NCBI RefSeq assembly: GCF_008040165.1
Contig: NZ_VRUR01000002.1
Location: 620,001-684,000 of the forward strand
Source of the DNA: Flagellimonas hymeniacidonis
Lineage (GTDB): Bacteria; Bacteroidota; Bacteroidia; Flavobacteriales; Flavobacteriaceae
Length of the DNA: 64,000 nt
Direction of reading: 5' to 3'
Every line of letters begins with the position of its first letter. The first letter of the stretch is position 1. The notes below the pieces were generated by a model that saw only the letters and a list, made by a program, of their open reading frames with translations, was not told the origin of the DNA and ran no database searches. The position numbers were made by a program, and so were the translations under genes. This document shows, piece by piece, positions 43,445-52,941 of the stretch.

Positions 43445-45469
43445 TTAGCTCTTATACTTCTCAAACCAAGCCAAGATACCCGCAATCTTTGCAATTAGAT
43501 TACTTGGTTTGTTTGCAATACCATGAGACGCACCGGGAATACGGACCATTGCCGTTTCCACGCCCTCCAGCTTTAAAGCAGTATAAAATTGTTCTGACTC
43601 AGCAATTGGGGTACGATAATCTTCTTCGCCAGTGAGTAACATGGTCGGTGTGGTCACATTGGCTACGTAGGATAATGGAGAACGCCTGAAATAGCTCTCT
43701 GGATCTTCCCATGGCTTTTTTCCAAACCAATATTTAGAGAAAAAAGCAGCGCCGTCTGCATATAAGACAAAGCTTGTCCAGTTAATTACTGGTTTAGCTA
43801 CCACTGCCGCTTTAAAGCGGTCTGTTTTACCAACGATCCATGCAGTCAATACACCGCCGCCACTACCACCGGTAACAAAAAGATTTTTTTCGTCTATAGA
43901 GCCTCTTTTTATTACAGCATCCACACCAGACATTAAATCCTCATAATCATGATTTGGATAGTCATGGTGTATCATGTTGCCGAACTCCTCCCCATAACTT
44001 GTACTTCCTCTTGGATTGCAATAGAGCACTACATAACCAGCCGCCGCATAAGCCTGTATTTCTGCCGAGTATACAGAACCGTAACTTGCAAAAGGGCCCC
44101 CGTGTATTTCGAGAATAAAGGGATATTTTTTGGAGAGATCAAAATTGGGAGGTGTTACGACCCATCCTTGAATTTTTTGTTGATCATATGATGATTCCCA
44201 CCAAATCTCTTCTACATTTCCCAAATTTTTGAATGAGAACAAATCGTCATTTACAAAAGTGATTCTTTTCGAACCTTTTTTGTCATATACTCCTAAATCT
44301 GCTGGATGTTGGGTGCCGCCCAAAGTATATGCCAATCTATCTGTATTGGAAACTGTGAAGGTTGCTGCGTTATAAGGTCTTCCTAAAGATAATCCTCCCA
44401 AACCTTCAACTTTGGTGGATGTTGCCCCCGATAGTGACATATGGCCAATTTTGGTATCTCCTTTATCGTCATATTGAAAATACAGGCCTTTTCCATCTTT
44501 TGCCCATTGAATATTAGCAATGTTTCTATCAAAATCATTGGATATTTTCTTAGAATTGGCACCAGAAACATCCATGACATAGAGTTCATTCAATTGATAC
44601 CCTTGCAATTTATCATCGAGTCCTATGTAAGCAATTTTAGTTCCGTCAGGGGATAAGGTAGGTGATTGATCTGGGCCATACCTACTGGTAAGTGCGTTTA
44701 CCTTGTTATCCACCAAATTTAACTCATATACCTCGCTATTATTGGGTTCAAAAGCCTGATCTGGATTGAAATTGGCTGAAAAATACAGTTTGCTACCATC
44801 TTTTGACCAAATTGGCTTACCGTGGTCATAAGCTGTGCTTGTCAATTGTTTGGGAGTACCTCCGGTAATGGGTAAAGTAAATAACTGCATATTACCTCCT
44901 TTGATATACCCCTGTCCATCTCCTCTATAATTAAGTTTGTCAATATAAGTGGGAGGCTTGTTCCATTTTGCACCTTCTGGTTTTGCCGGCATTTTTACAA
45001 TGGACTCTTCTTTTTTGGGTACGAACATATTAAATGCTAAGTATCGATCGTCATGCGACCATGCTATTTGTCCGGGAGCTTTTGGCGTATTGGTCAATGG
45101 TGCAATCTCTTTGGTGTCCATCCACATAAGGTAGACCTTCATTTTTTTATCTGACATGTTCGATTTAAAGATGATTTTCTTTCCATCATGTGACCATCTA
45201 GGATAAAAATCATTCTGATTGCCGTTTGTAATCGGTCTGTTGTTGGAACCGTCAAAATTGACCAACCAAATGTTGGACAGATTTCTATCGGTCATGACAT
45301 CCTTAAAATTACGAACATATACAATCTGGTTGCCATCCGGAGAGATTTGCGGATCGGAAATATATTCCATGTTAAAAATGTCGATAAGTTCAAGATTGGA
45401 TTTGGTTTGACCAAACGCAATTTGCCCTAAAAACAATAGGACGATAATACCTTTTAAAGCTGTTTTCAA
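43445..45469 (-). CDS. S9 family prolyl oligopeptidase-type peptidase
   Basis: 674 aa with signal peptide MKTALKGIIVLLFLGQIAFG. Residues about 30-420 are a WD40-like beta-propeller (PQISPDGNQIVYVRN and similar blades). The C-terminal alpha/beta hydrolase has S536 in TGGSGGGVLTAW, Asp in TGEEDYRTPI and His in GASHGI, completing the triad. It should act in the periplasm on peptides, similar to acylaminoacyl peptidases. 33 nt upstream of the EEP gene. Confidence 0.92.
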   Translation of the reverse strand: MKTALKGIIVLLFLGQIAFGQTKSNLELIDIFNMEYISDPQISPDGNQIVYVRNFKDVMTDRNLSNIWLVNFDGSNNRPITNGNQNDFYPRWSHDGKKIIFKSNMSDKKMKVYLMWMDTKEIAPLTNTPKAPGQIAWSHDDRYLAFNMFVPKKEESIVKMPAKPEGAKWNKPPTYIDKLNYRGDGQGYIKGGNMQLFTLPITGGTPKQLTSTAYDHGKPIWSKDGSKLYFSANFNPDQAFEPNNSEVYELNLVDNKVNALTSRYGPDQSPTLSPDGTKIAYIGLDDKLQGYQLNELYVMDVSGANSKKISNDFDRNIANIQWAKDGKGLYFQYDDKGDTKIGHMSLSGATSTKVEGLGGLSLGRPYNAATFTVSNTDRLAYTLGGTQHPADLGVYDKKGSKRITFVNDDLFSFKNLGNVEEIWWESSYDQQKIQGWVVTPPNFDLSKKYPFILEIHGGPFASYGSVYSAEIQAYAAAGYVVLYCNPRGSTSYGEEFGNMIHHDYPNHDYEDLMSGVDAVIKRGSIDEKNLFVTGGSGGGVLTAWIVGKTDRFKAAVVAKPVINWTSFVLYADGAAFFSKYWFGKKPWEDPESYFRRSPLSYVANVTTPTMLLTGEEDYRTPIAESEQFYTALKLEGVETAMVRIPGASHGIANKPSNLIAKIAGILAWFEKYKS

Positions 45470-45590
45470 AGTGATTGATTTAAGAAGTTTTAAGAGGAGT
45501 TAAGATACGTATTAAATTAAAAGATGGGATTCTTTGCGAGCTGCTTTTTTAGGCTCACCTAAAACCCCATTTTTGAAAATTGTTTTCGCA

Positions 45591-47006
45591 TTAAAACTGA
45601 AAATAGATAAATTGTTCTCCACTGCCTTGTGCAATACAGATAAGAAAAAACATTGCTGCCCAACATATTCCTAACAGCCAAGGTGAAGTTTTTTCACTTA
45701 CCGCTTTCATGTTGGTATTGCGCATTAACCAATGGCATATAAATAGCAATGTCACCACGATAAATACTTTTAAAATATCAAAAAGACCTAATATCTTGGC
45801 CCCTTCATCATTCATAAAAAGCATGGAGGCAATCATATTTTTAGCAGTTGAAAATTCTCTTGCCCTAAAAAACACCCAGGTAAAATTAACCAAGGTGTAG
45901 GTCAATAAGGCTAACAGAATCCCATTCCATGCATTTAGTTTAACGGTAAACACATTTTTAAGAAGTCGCTCCACTATAAGATAAGTGCCGTGTAATGCAC
46001 CCCAAACAACAAAGGTCCATGCCGCGCCATGCCAAAGTCCGCCCAACAACATGGTGAGCATCAAGGCAACGTACATTCTTGTAATGCCAAACCGATTACC
46101 ACCCAAGGGAATATAAAGGTAATCTCGCAGCCAGCTGGAGAGTGAAATATGCCAACGCTTCCATAGGTCACGGAATCCAATAGAGGCATAAGGAAACATA
46201 AAATTATCAGGAAGAACAATACCGAGCATTAAGGCGATACCAATAGCACAGGTTGAGTACCCAGCGAAATCGAAAAATATCTGCCCTGAAAAGGCAAGTG
46301 TTCCAGACCAAGCATCCCAAAAGTTTAGAATTTCTTTTGAACCAAAAACAGTATCCGATGTACTGGATAATAAGGTGTCCGCCAGTACCACTTTTTGAAA
46401 TAAACCAATGGTGAGTAAAAACAATCCCCAAATAAATTGCTTTGCAGTAGCTTTTTTGGCTTCATAAAATTGACTGATAAGGTCCTTTGCCCTAACAATT
46501 GGTCCTGCCACCAATTGTGGAAAGAACGTTACATACAGAGCAAAGTCTAAAAAGGTTTTGGCAGGGCCAATTCTTTTCTTGTAAATGTCTATGGTGTATG
46601 ACATGGTCTGAAAAGTATAGAACGAAATACCCATGGGCAGAATGATATCCATAGGTTGTGCTTTAAAATCCCAACCCACACTATTGGAAAGCAATACAAA
46701 GTTTTCCAACAGAAAATCTCCGTATTTAAAGAAGGCTAAAAAACCAAGGTTGACCACCATACTCAATAGCAACCACAGTTTTCTAACTTTTGGTCGTTCT
46801 TCTTTGGCCAATTTGTTACCTGCTGTCCAATCTACCATGGTGGAAATCCATAAAAGTAAAATTAGAGGAGGGTTCCATAGGCTATAAAAGACATAGCTAG
46901 CCAGTAGGAGCATTAGTTTTTTTTGCGTCCAGTTGAATAAAGGAGCATAATATAGAATCAATACTACCGTCAGGAAGACGATAAATCCTAGGGAATTGAA
47001 TAACAT
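45591..47006 (-). CDS. MBOAT family O-acyltransferase (AlgI/DltB-like)
   Basis: 471 aa with about 11 membrane segments. Key motifs are FFPQLVAGPIVRA, RDLWKRWHISLSSWLRDYLY and GGLWHGAAW with the catalytic H326. AlgI-type proteins pass acetyl groups across the membrane to acetylate polysaccharides. Two adjacent genes upstream encode related SGNH-like proteins that would be the periplasmic acyl-transfer partners. No polymer-synthesis genes lie nearby, so the acceptor is unknown. Confidence 0.9.
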   Translation of the reverse strand: MLFNSLGFIVFLTVVLILYYAPLFNWTQKKLMLLLASYVFYSLWNPPLILLLWISTMVDWTAGNKLAKEERPKVRKLWLLLSMVVNLGFLAFFKYGDFLLENFVLLSNSVGWDFKAQPMDIILPMGISFYTFQTMSYTIDIYKKRIGPAKTFLDFALYVTFFPQLVAGPIVRAKDLISQFYEAKKATAKQFIWGLFLLTIGLFQKVVLADTLLSSTSDTVFGSKEILNFWDAWSGTLAFSGQIFFDFAGYSTCAIGIALMLGIVLPDNFMFPYASIGFRDLWKRWHISLSSWLRDYLYIPLGGNRFGITRMYVALMLTMLLGGLWHGAAWTFVVWGALHGTYLIVERLLKNVFTVKLNAWNGILLALLTYTLVNFTWVFFRAREFSTAKNMIASMLFMNDEGAKILGLFDILKVFIVVTLLFICHWLMRNTNMKAVSEKTSPWLLGICWAAMFFLICIAQGSGEQFIYFQF

Positions 47007-47009
47007 GTT

Positions 47010-48056
47010 TTAGTTGGTTTTTTGTAAAAGGTTATCTTCTATTAGTTTGTTTACCAAGGCTTTGGTGTATGTTTTTGAGTCTTCAGCATTCATATGTGAC
47101 CAATCTGGCAAGGTAGGTTTGGACATAAAGTCATAATTTTCAAAATGGTAAGCAGGACAATTCATTTGTTGAACAAATTTGTCCCATACCATACTTTTTG
47201 GCAGTATTCTTTTTGTGTGCTTGTTCCAACCGTTCTCCGCCTTATGTCTGATAAGAATAAGTTTGCCTCCTCTTTCTTGGAACTTTTTTGCTGCTACTTC
47301 ATATTTTTTAAGAACTGTCGGAATCCCGTCTTTGATGATTTCATAATCTGGAATATGGGGCAAGAAAGAATTCCAAACATTTTGAACTTTCTCCGCAAAC
47401 TCAGGTTTTGTTACCATTAAAGGGAACATCATCAAATTTCTATCCTCATCATTGGCGCTAAACTTTAAAAGTTTAAAACGGTTGTCAGGTCGCTCTTCTG
47501 TGGTGATATGAATTGTTTTTAGAAGTGATTTTAAATCGAGGTCATTGTAAAACTCCAGCTCTGATGATGTCAGCATCACCAAATGACGTTCTAAGGGTTT
47601 TGAAACCCAAAAACCTAGTTTTTGAGCATAGGTTTGATTGTGATAATGATTTACCCATATTTTGGCCTCTAAATTTCTTTGTTCCACTCCTGGCGAGAAG
47701 CAAAGGAGCGGGGTAATTCCCAAGATTAAGGTTCCATTGAAATTAGTGTTTTCAACAATATCCTCAAAAAACACCAATGGTGGTTTACCGTCTGTAGCGA
47801 GGTTAATAGGTTTAATACCTTGGGTCTCTTCCCAAACATGGGTGTTAAAATCAAACGCAGTTCTAGAAGAACCAATTATAACAATATCCTTATCGGTAGC
47901 TGATTCTACCTTTGCTCGGTGCTCTGCCCATAAATATCTATCATCTTCCAAATTGGCCTTATAATAATCTGGTTTGGAACGCCAATACATTTCCCATGCG
48001 GCTAGTCCTATAAAGCCAAGTATAATTGCTATTAAAAATGATTGCTTTAGGTTCAT
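47010..48056 (-). CDS. Membrane-anchored SGNH-like protein, MBOAT partner (copy 1)
   Basis: 348 aa. One N-terminal membrane anchor (about 5-25), then a periplasmic domain. IVIIGSSRTAFDF near residues 58-70 looks like the SGNH nucleophile block, and LPDWSHMNAED near the end like the DxxH block. It is related along its length to the next gene upstream: both have ELYWRS/EMYWRS, GSSR and a terminal WSH motif. With the MBOAT gene starting 3 nt after its stop, it is a likely AlgJ/DltD/PatB-type acyl-transfer protein. Enzyme activity is inferred. Confidence 0.7.
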   Translation of the reverse strand: MNLKQSFLIAIILGFIGLAAWEMYWRSKPDYYKANLEDDRYLWAEHRAKVESATDKDIVIIGSSRTAFDFNTHVWEETQGIKPINLATDGKPPLVFFEDIVENTNFNGTLILGITPLLCFSPGVEQRNLEAKIWVNHYHNQTYAQKLGFWVSKPLERHLVMLTSSELEFYNDLDLKSLLKTIHITTEERPDNRFKLLKFSANDEDRNLMMFPLMVTKPEFAEKVQNVWNSFLPHIPDYEIIKDGIPTVLKKYEVAAKKFQERGGKLILIRHKAENGWNKHTKRILPKSMVWDKFVQQMNCPAYHFENYDFMSKPTLPDWSHMNAEDSKTYTKALVNKLIEDNLLQKTN

Positions 48057-48071
48057 GTTGTCATTTCTTTA

Positions 48072-49085
48072 TTACAATATACTATCAGATTTCATGATTT
48101 TGATAAATTCTTTGGTAAAGATATCGGCATCTTGTGCAGATAGATGCGACCATTCTGGTAGATGAAACCCCTGCAATTGGGGGTAATCTTCAAAGTGATA
48201 GGCTTTCACATTAGCTTTTTTCACCAACTCGTCCCAAAATTTGCTTCTGGGTGTAACGTTGTTTTCAAAATCCCTTAAGTAGCCCATAGATGGACAACGC
48301 AACAGGATTACTGTACCGCCCTTCTGTTTAAATTTTTTTAAATCTTCAAGAAAAAAAGCCATAGTTGATTCTTTATCTGGAGGTGGTCCTTCACCCGACA
48401 TGAAAAATTGCCATACATTTTTTACGGTGTTTGCAAAAGTTGTGTCAGTTTCCATGCGTTTTTTCATCCGAACATTTCTATCGAGCCGTATGTTTTCAAA
48501 AGAGTGAAATGGAGGCATTGGATCAAAAGTTCGGTTACCAATTTTCACCTTGCCCAATAGTTCTTTTAAATTGAGGCCATCAACACCTTCAACCTCACTT
48601 ATAAATGCTAAAGAACTTTGAAGGGGGATTGATAGTTTGTGATTTATACGTTGTGCATAGGTGCGATCATGAAAATGATTTACTCTAGCTTGAGGCCAAG
48701 CCCAAGGTGGAGCCTCTGGGTACGTAGTTGAAAAAAATAATCCAGGAGTCACACCTAGTACAATTGTACCATTATAGGGAGAGGTGTTAACAACATCATG
48801 AAAAAATGGCAAAGGAGAACAGCCTCCGGATGACAATTGTACTGGCTTGTTTCCAAGCATTTTTTTCCATACGTCCAATTGGATATCAAAGTGAACCCTG
48901 GAAGAGCCAATAAGAACAACACCTTCTTTGGACAGATCATCAACTTTAGAACGTTCTTGTGCCCAAAGGGCATCATTATCATCAATGGACTCAGAGAATC
49001 CCTGTGAACGCCAATACAATTCCCATGCAGATATGCTGATTGCTGTAACAACTAAGCCAATGACCAGTGATTTTTTTAAATGCAT
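48072..49085 (-). CDS. Membrane-anchored SGNH-like protein, MBOAT partner (copy 2)
   Basis: 337 aa from the ATG at 49085 (MHLKKSLVIG); longer frames would add an unlikely segment that runs into the start of the region. N-terminal anchor, VVLIGSSRVHFDI (nucleophile block) and LPEWSHLSAQD (His block with E in place of D). Similar to copy 1 in length and layout, but well diverged, so the duplication is old. Copy 1 starts 15 nt downstream. Two partners for one MBOAT is unusual and could mean a two-step transfer or two acceptors. Confidence 0.7.
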   Translation of the reverse strand: MHLKKSLVIGLVVTAISISAWELYWRSQGFSESIDDNDALWAQERSKVDDLSKEGVVLIGSSRVHFDIQLDVWKKMLGNKPVQLSSGGCSPLPFFHDVVNTSPYNGTIVLGVTPGLFFSTTYPEAPPWAWPQARVNHFHDRTYAQRINHKLSIPLQSSLAFISEVEGVDGLNLKELLGKVKIGNRTFDPMPPFHSFENIRLDRNVRMKKRMETDTTFANTVKNVWQFFMSGEGPPPDKESTMAFFLEDLKKFKQKGGTVILLRCPSMGYLRDFENNVTPRSKFWDELVKKANVKAYHFEDYPQLQGFHLPEWSHLSAQDADIFTKEFIKIMKSDSIL

Positions 49086-49160
49086 TATACTTTTTGGTTG
49101 GTTAATGTAAATAAAAAGTAGGGACACTTTCATGCCCCTACCTATGCTGAACACTAAATG

Positions 49161-49925
49161 CTATTCACTTGCTACCGCTTGTACTTTGCCATCACTACCA
49201 CTTAAATCTGGTCTAAAAACCCATAATTCTTGCATATCGCCATTGGTTGCGGCTTCAAAATCCGTAAGAAAGGGTATAAAAGTACCTTCTCCATGCACTT
49301 CTTCAAACCATTGTGGAAATTTATCTTCTTCGCTCATCCAAGAAGAACTATCAAAGAAATTCACCCAGACCACATCTTGTCCATCCATGTTGTTCAATTC
49401 ATTAAAGTATACTCCCCATTGTTGCCCTGGGTCTTTGGTTTTAAAGACTTTGGTCACTTTATCCAGAACAGCCATGAATTGTGTTTGCTTAAAACGTTTC
49501 ATATCTAACATAAAAATGGCAAGGTTTTTAAGTTGAAAGTCTTTGGTGAAATTGGAACGTTCCATATCTGCCCTCCAATAATTTACTTCAGATTCTGCCA
49601 AAGCGTATGGCGCAACATTGGCATTCCAATCTGCGTTATGGCCATTTTCATCTCCTGGTGCATTGTCCATTGCACTCCAAGGTAATGGTCCCATACTCCA
49701 AATGTACTTCCCAAAGTTTTTCCCACTGGTTACAAAAAATACACTCGCTTGGTAAGCGCCTTCTGGATGATACTTTTGATTATGTGCTTTAAGCCCAGCT
49801 TCAAATTCAGTAATCTTTTCTGGGTGGGCAGTAAGCATAAGGTTAGTGAATACGCCATATTCTTGTGCTTCTTGCGCAAAAATTAAGCATGGCAATAGTA
49901 ATAAGGTTAGAAATCCTTTTTTCAT
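49161..49925 (-). CDS. Secreted protein of unknown function
   Basis: 254 aa with signal peptide MKKGFLTLLLLPCLIFAQ. The mature part reads like two ferredoxin-like alpha-beta halves (YGVFTNLMLTAHPEKITEFEAG and later FMLDMKRFKQTQFMAVLDKV), resembling dimeric alpha-beta barrel proteins such as NIPSNAP, with many Trp. I do not recognise the family. It lies 75 nt before the SGNH-like pair in the same direction and 39 nt after the NTF2-like lipoprotein, so it may belong to the acylation operon or form its own pair. Confidence 0.65.
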   Translation of the reverse strand: MKKGFLTLLLLPCLIFAQEAQEYGVFTNLMLTAHPEKITEFEAGLKAHNQKYHPEGAYQASVFFVTSGKNFGKYIWSMGPLPWSAMDNAPGDENGHNADWNANVAPYALAESEVNYWRADMERSNFTKDFQLKNLAIFMLDMKRFKQTQFMAVLDKVTKVFKTKDPGQQWGVYFNELNNMDGQDVVWVNFFDSSSWMSEEDKFPQWFEEVHGEGTFIPFLTDFEAATNGDMQELWVFRPDLSGSDGKVQAVASE

Positions 49926-49964
49926 AATAGGTTGGTTTTAATTATTAGTAATTGTTTGTATTTG

Positions 49965-50480
49965 TTATTCGCTCGCTGAATTTTCTTCGGCCATTTTGGC
50001 CTCGGCCTCAATTTGTTGCAGTGTCAGCACAATTTCAGTAGGATCCCAATACCCTAATTCCCTTACAATTTTTCCTTCTGCAAATTGATATGTTAAATGA
50101 ATAGGGATTGAAACTTCCTTGCCATTAGCGGCTAAGGTTCCACCCCAGTTTAACCAACAGTTTACCCAAGTTTCCCCATCATCTGTAACCACCATTTCAT
50201 AGTCTTGATTTTCTTTTTGGAAACCTCTGCTGGAATAGTTGGTATCTGTTTGTTTGTGATAGTCCATGGTTTCACTGGGAGACATGGGATTATCTTTTGT
50301 ATTGTAATAGGTTTTTGAGGTATCCGCATACATACTAGTATCAAATACTTTGCTATCATAATTAGCAATCAGTTTTTTGACGGTATCTATCTCGGGTGAG
50401 TTTTGGGTATACCGGACAGGTCCTTGTTGACATGCCATAAGCAGCGTTGCTGCAATGCAGGTAAAGAGTAGTTTTTTCAT
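49965..50480 (-). CDS. Lipoprotein with NTF2/SnoaL-like fold
   Basis: 171 aa from the ATG at 50480 (MKKLLFTCIAATLLMAC lipobox). The remainder, with DTVKKLIANYDSKVFDTSMY and later VTDDGETWVNCWLNWGG, fits an NTF2-like cone (nuclear transport factor 2/SnoaL type), a fold used for ligand binding or small-molecule chemistry. The function is unknown. A frame starting further upstream exists but would place residues before the lipoprotein signal. Confidence 0.6.
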   Translation of the reverse strand: MKKLLFTCIAATLLMACQQGPVRYTQNSPEIDTVKKLIANYDSKVFDTSMYADTSKTYYNTKDNPMSPSETMDYHKQTDTNYSSRGFQKENQDYEMVVTDDGETWVNCWLNWGGTLAANGKEVSIPIHLTYQFAEGKIVRELGYWDPTEIVLTLQQIEAEAKMAEENSASE

Positions 50481-50778
50481 AAGGTTGATATTTAGTTGAA
50501 TTAGCAATTCGTAATGGGTACTCTACAACTTGCTTAATTCCAAACATCATGTATCAATCTATACAACTGCAAGTAAGGGTCTACGTAAAAGGGGAACAAA
50601 CCGAGAAAAAGTGGGGGAGGTATAGTGAAAATCTCAGCTATCTAATATAGTAAAAATCTGTTAATGAGCTATTTAATGGAAGCGTAAAATGAATTTTAGA
50701 GCGCAGAAACGCTAAATCCAAGGTGTTTTTCTTACAAGTATCATAATGATATACACCAAGAACAGTTGGCCTTACATT

Positions 50779-51945
50779 TCAATTCAACATTAGCGAAGGG
50801 TAAATAAAATCTGTAAGCAGTGATTCTGAATCTTTCTTCAGTGTCCAATTGTTATAATTCCCTGCAGTTATAACTACAATTAAATCATTTTTTTCGTCAA
50901 TGTAAATTCGTTGACCGCCATTACCAACAGCGGAAGGAATTAGGTGGTTTTGCTTTTTGTTGATGGTTATGGCCTTAAATATCCAAAATTGATATCCATA
51001 CCCCACATTATTGTTCCGGCCAAACCAAATATGCGGTTGTTTAGATTTTTGGGTCCATTCTTTGGATAAAATTTGATTTCCATTCCATTCCCCTTCATTA
51101 GCATACAGCATACCAAATTTCATTAAATCCCTGGAAGTTAAGCGAAGCCCGGATGCCGCTGCGGGTAGATTAATGCCTGGGAATTCAGTCCATTCAGACT
51201 TTTCTATCCCTAAAGGTAAAAACAAATGTTTTTTTGCAAATTCATGAATGTTTAAACCGCTGGTCTTTTCTATAATGGAGGCCAAAAGTTGAGTAGTGCC
51301 CCCATTGTATTCCCAAACTTCTCCAGGAATGGTTATAATGGGCCTGCTTAGCACAAACTCTATAGGGTCATCACTGGAGGTCATTAGAATTTCACTATTC
51401 CTAGGATCTGTATAAGGAACATTTTCATTCCATTCCATGCCCGTGGTCATGGTAAGCAGTGTCTCAACAGTAATTTGCGAGCGTAACCCTGTGTTATATT
51501 CCTCAAACTCCGGATAAAAGTCAAATACGCTTTGGGAGAGACTATCGATCATTTCCTTTTTCAATGCAATGCCTATACAGGCGGCAACAATACTTTTTGA
51601 GATGCTACGCACATCGTGAAGACTATCTTTGTGGTGACCAATTATTCCCAAATCATCGCCCCATAACTCATCCTTGCCCTTAAAGTAATTTTCGTAGACC
51701 AATTTGTTGTTCTTGAGAATCAAGACACTATGAATATTTGGGTAAGTTCCTTTTTGGACAGCATCTTCCATACTACTGATAAAAAGGGAATCCATATGGT
51801 TTTCTGTAAAACCACCTAACGGAAATTCAATTTCACTTTTTACCGTTGCATTAACTGGTTCTACTTTTTTGGTATCGTTGCATCCAGTTAGCAAGGTGAT
51901 GATCAACAATGGAAGAAAATAGAAGGTAATGTGGTTTGATTGCAT
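50779..51945 (-). CDS. Serine hydrolase lipoprotein, class C beta-lactamase-like
   Basis: 388 aa. Lipobox in LITLLTGC. The beta-lactamase/transpeptidase-like fold shows SxxK as SISK (DVRSISKSIVAAC), YxN-type as EYNGG and the KTG-like position as VGNGGQRIY. Such proteins include esterases, D-aminopeptidases and peptidases as well as beta-lactamases; a resistance role should not be assumed. It stands alone, about 300 bp from each neighbour. Confidence 0.8.
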   Translation of the reverse strand: MQSNHITFYFLPLLIITLLTGCNDTKKVEPVNATVKSEIEFPLGGFTENHMDSLFISSMEDAVQKGTYPNIHSVLILKNNKLVYENYFKGKDELWGDDLGIIGHHKDSLHDVRSISKSIVAACIGIALKKEMIDSLSQSVFDFYPEFEEYNTGLRSQITVETLLTMTTGMEWNENVPYTDPRNSEILMTSSDDPIEFVLSRPIITIPGEVWEYNGGTTQLLASIIEKTSGLNIHEFAKKHLFLPLGIEKSEWTEFPGINLPAAASGLRLTSRDLMKFGMLYANEGEWNGNQILSKEWTQKSKQPHIWFGRNNNVGYGYQFWIFKAITINKKQNHLIPSAVGNGGQRIYIDEKNDLIVVITAGNYNNWTLKKDSESLLTDFIYPSLMLN

Positions 51946-52091
51946 TTCAGTAATATTTGATAATTAGCCACTTCAAAGACAATACATTATTCCATATGTT
52001 ACACAGCACTATGATTTAATGATCAACTTAACTTCAAAAAACCCCAAAGCATGAAAACATCACTTTGGGGTTTAACCAACCTAAACAAAAA

Positions 52092-52937
52092 CTACTCAAA
52101 CGTATATGTGCTTTCTACCTTTTCGGTAACCCTGAAATATCCATACGGAACATTATCTGGGTTATCAATATTTATGCAATTGCCAACTAATGCTACGGGA
52201 GTTGCACTGAATGGATCTCCTGCGCCTTCAAATTGTTCTATTAAAAGTTGAAGATAGTTGTAGTAATCCTCGGAGGCGCTGAGCAAAATAATATCCACAA
52301 CATCACCAGGTTGAAATTCTTCAATATTATCTTCTTCATCTTCGGTTTTTTCGTAGAGAAAAGTAGCCTCATTGCCATCAATAAATTCATCCTTAATGTA
52401 AAAAAGCTCTGGTAGTAGATCATTTCTGCTCTGAAACCTCAGGAAATAGTAGTTTTCAATATCAGCCGGATCTTGAAATGACACATTTACTTCAAGGGCC
52501 TCATCATCATCACCATCCTCTCTGGATTGTGTAATGGAAGAAATATCGGTTACGGGCAATAAGGTTTCAGTGGCTGTGTAGCGTTCGTTCTGGTAGACCA
52601 CTTCGAGCGAATACGAATTGCCGAATACCGGCACAAAAGAGGAAGTGGTATATTGTCCATTGCCCTGGTCTTCAAAATTGAATACTGCTCCCGAACTGTT
52701 GTTCGTTACTTGAACACTTGCACCGGTTACCGATGGCTTGGCTTGGCTATCAAAGAAAGGAGTGGATGTGCTAAGCAAAATGGTCTGCTCATTACCAGCT
52801 GTTCCCTTTTCCCAGTCCAATGAAGCTTCAATAGTTAGTCGGATGGGACCTTCTGGAACATCAACTTCAACAACATCTGTACATGATGTATTTACCGCTA
52901 AGAAAGTACTAATTAAGATTTTATAGTATAGTTTCAT
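52092..52937 (-). CDS. DUF4249 lipoprotein, TonB-receptor partner
   Basis: 281 aa. Signal peptide MKLYYKILISTFLAVNTSC with lipobox. The body is the DUF4249 beta-rich fold (IRLTIEASLDWEKGTAGNEQT, later NVSFQDPADIENYYFLRFQS). DUF4249 proteins are always found next to a TonB receptor; here the receptor stop is 4 nt upstream. It likely is the surface lid/binding subunit of that receptor. The frame runs on upstream inside the receptor gene, but the true start is the ATG at 52937. Confidence 0.88.
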   Translation of the reverse strand: MKLYYKILISTFLAVNTSCTDVVEVDVPEGPIRLTIEASLDWEKGTAGNEQTILLSTSTPFFDSQAKPSVTGASVQVTNNSSGAVFNFEDQGNGQYTTSSFVPVFGNSYSLEVVYQNERYTATETLLPVTDISSITQSREDGDDDEALEVNVSFQDPADIENYYFLRFQSRNDLLPELFYIKDEFIDGNEATFLYEKTEDEEDNIEEFQPGDVVDIILLSASEDYYNYLQLLIEQFEGAGDPFSATPVALVGNCINIDNPDNVPYGYFRVTEKVESTYTFE

Positions 52938-52941
52938 CGTT

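Noticed and set aside
50779..51945. Antibiotic-resistance beta-lactamase
   Set aside because: The fold is shared by many esterases and peptidases and nothing points to beta-lactam hydrolysis.
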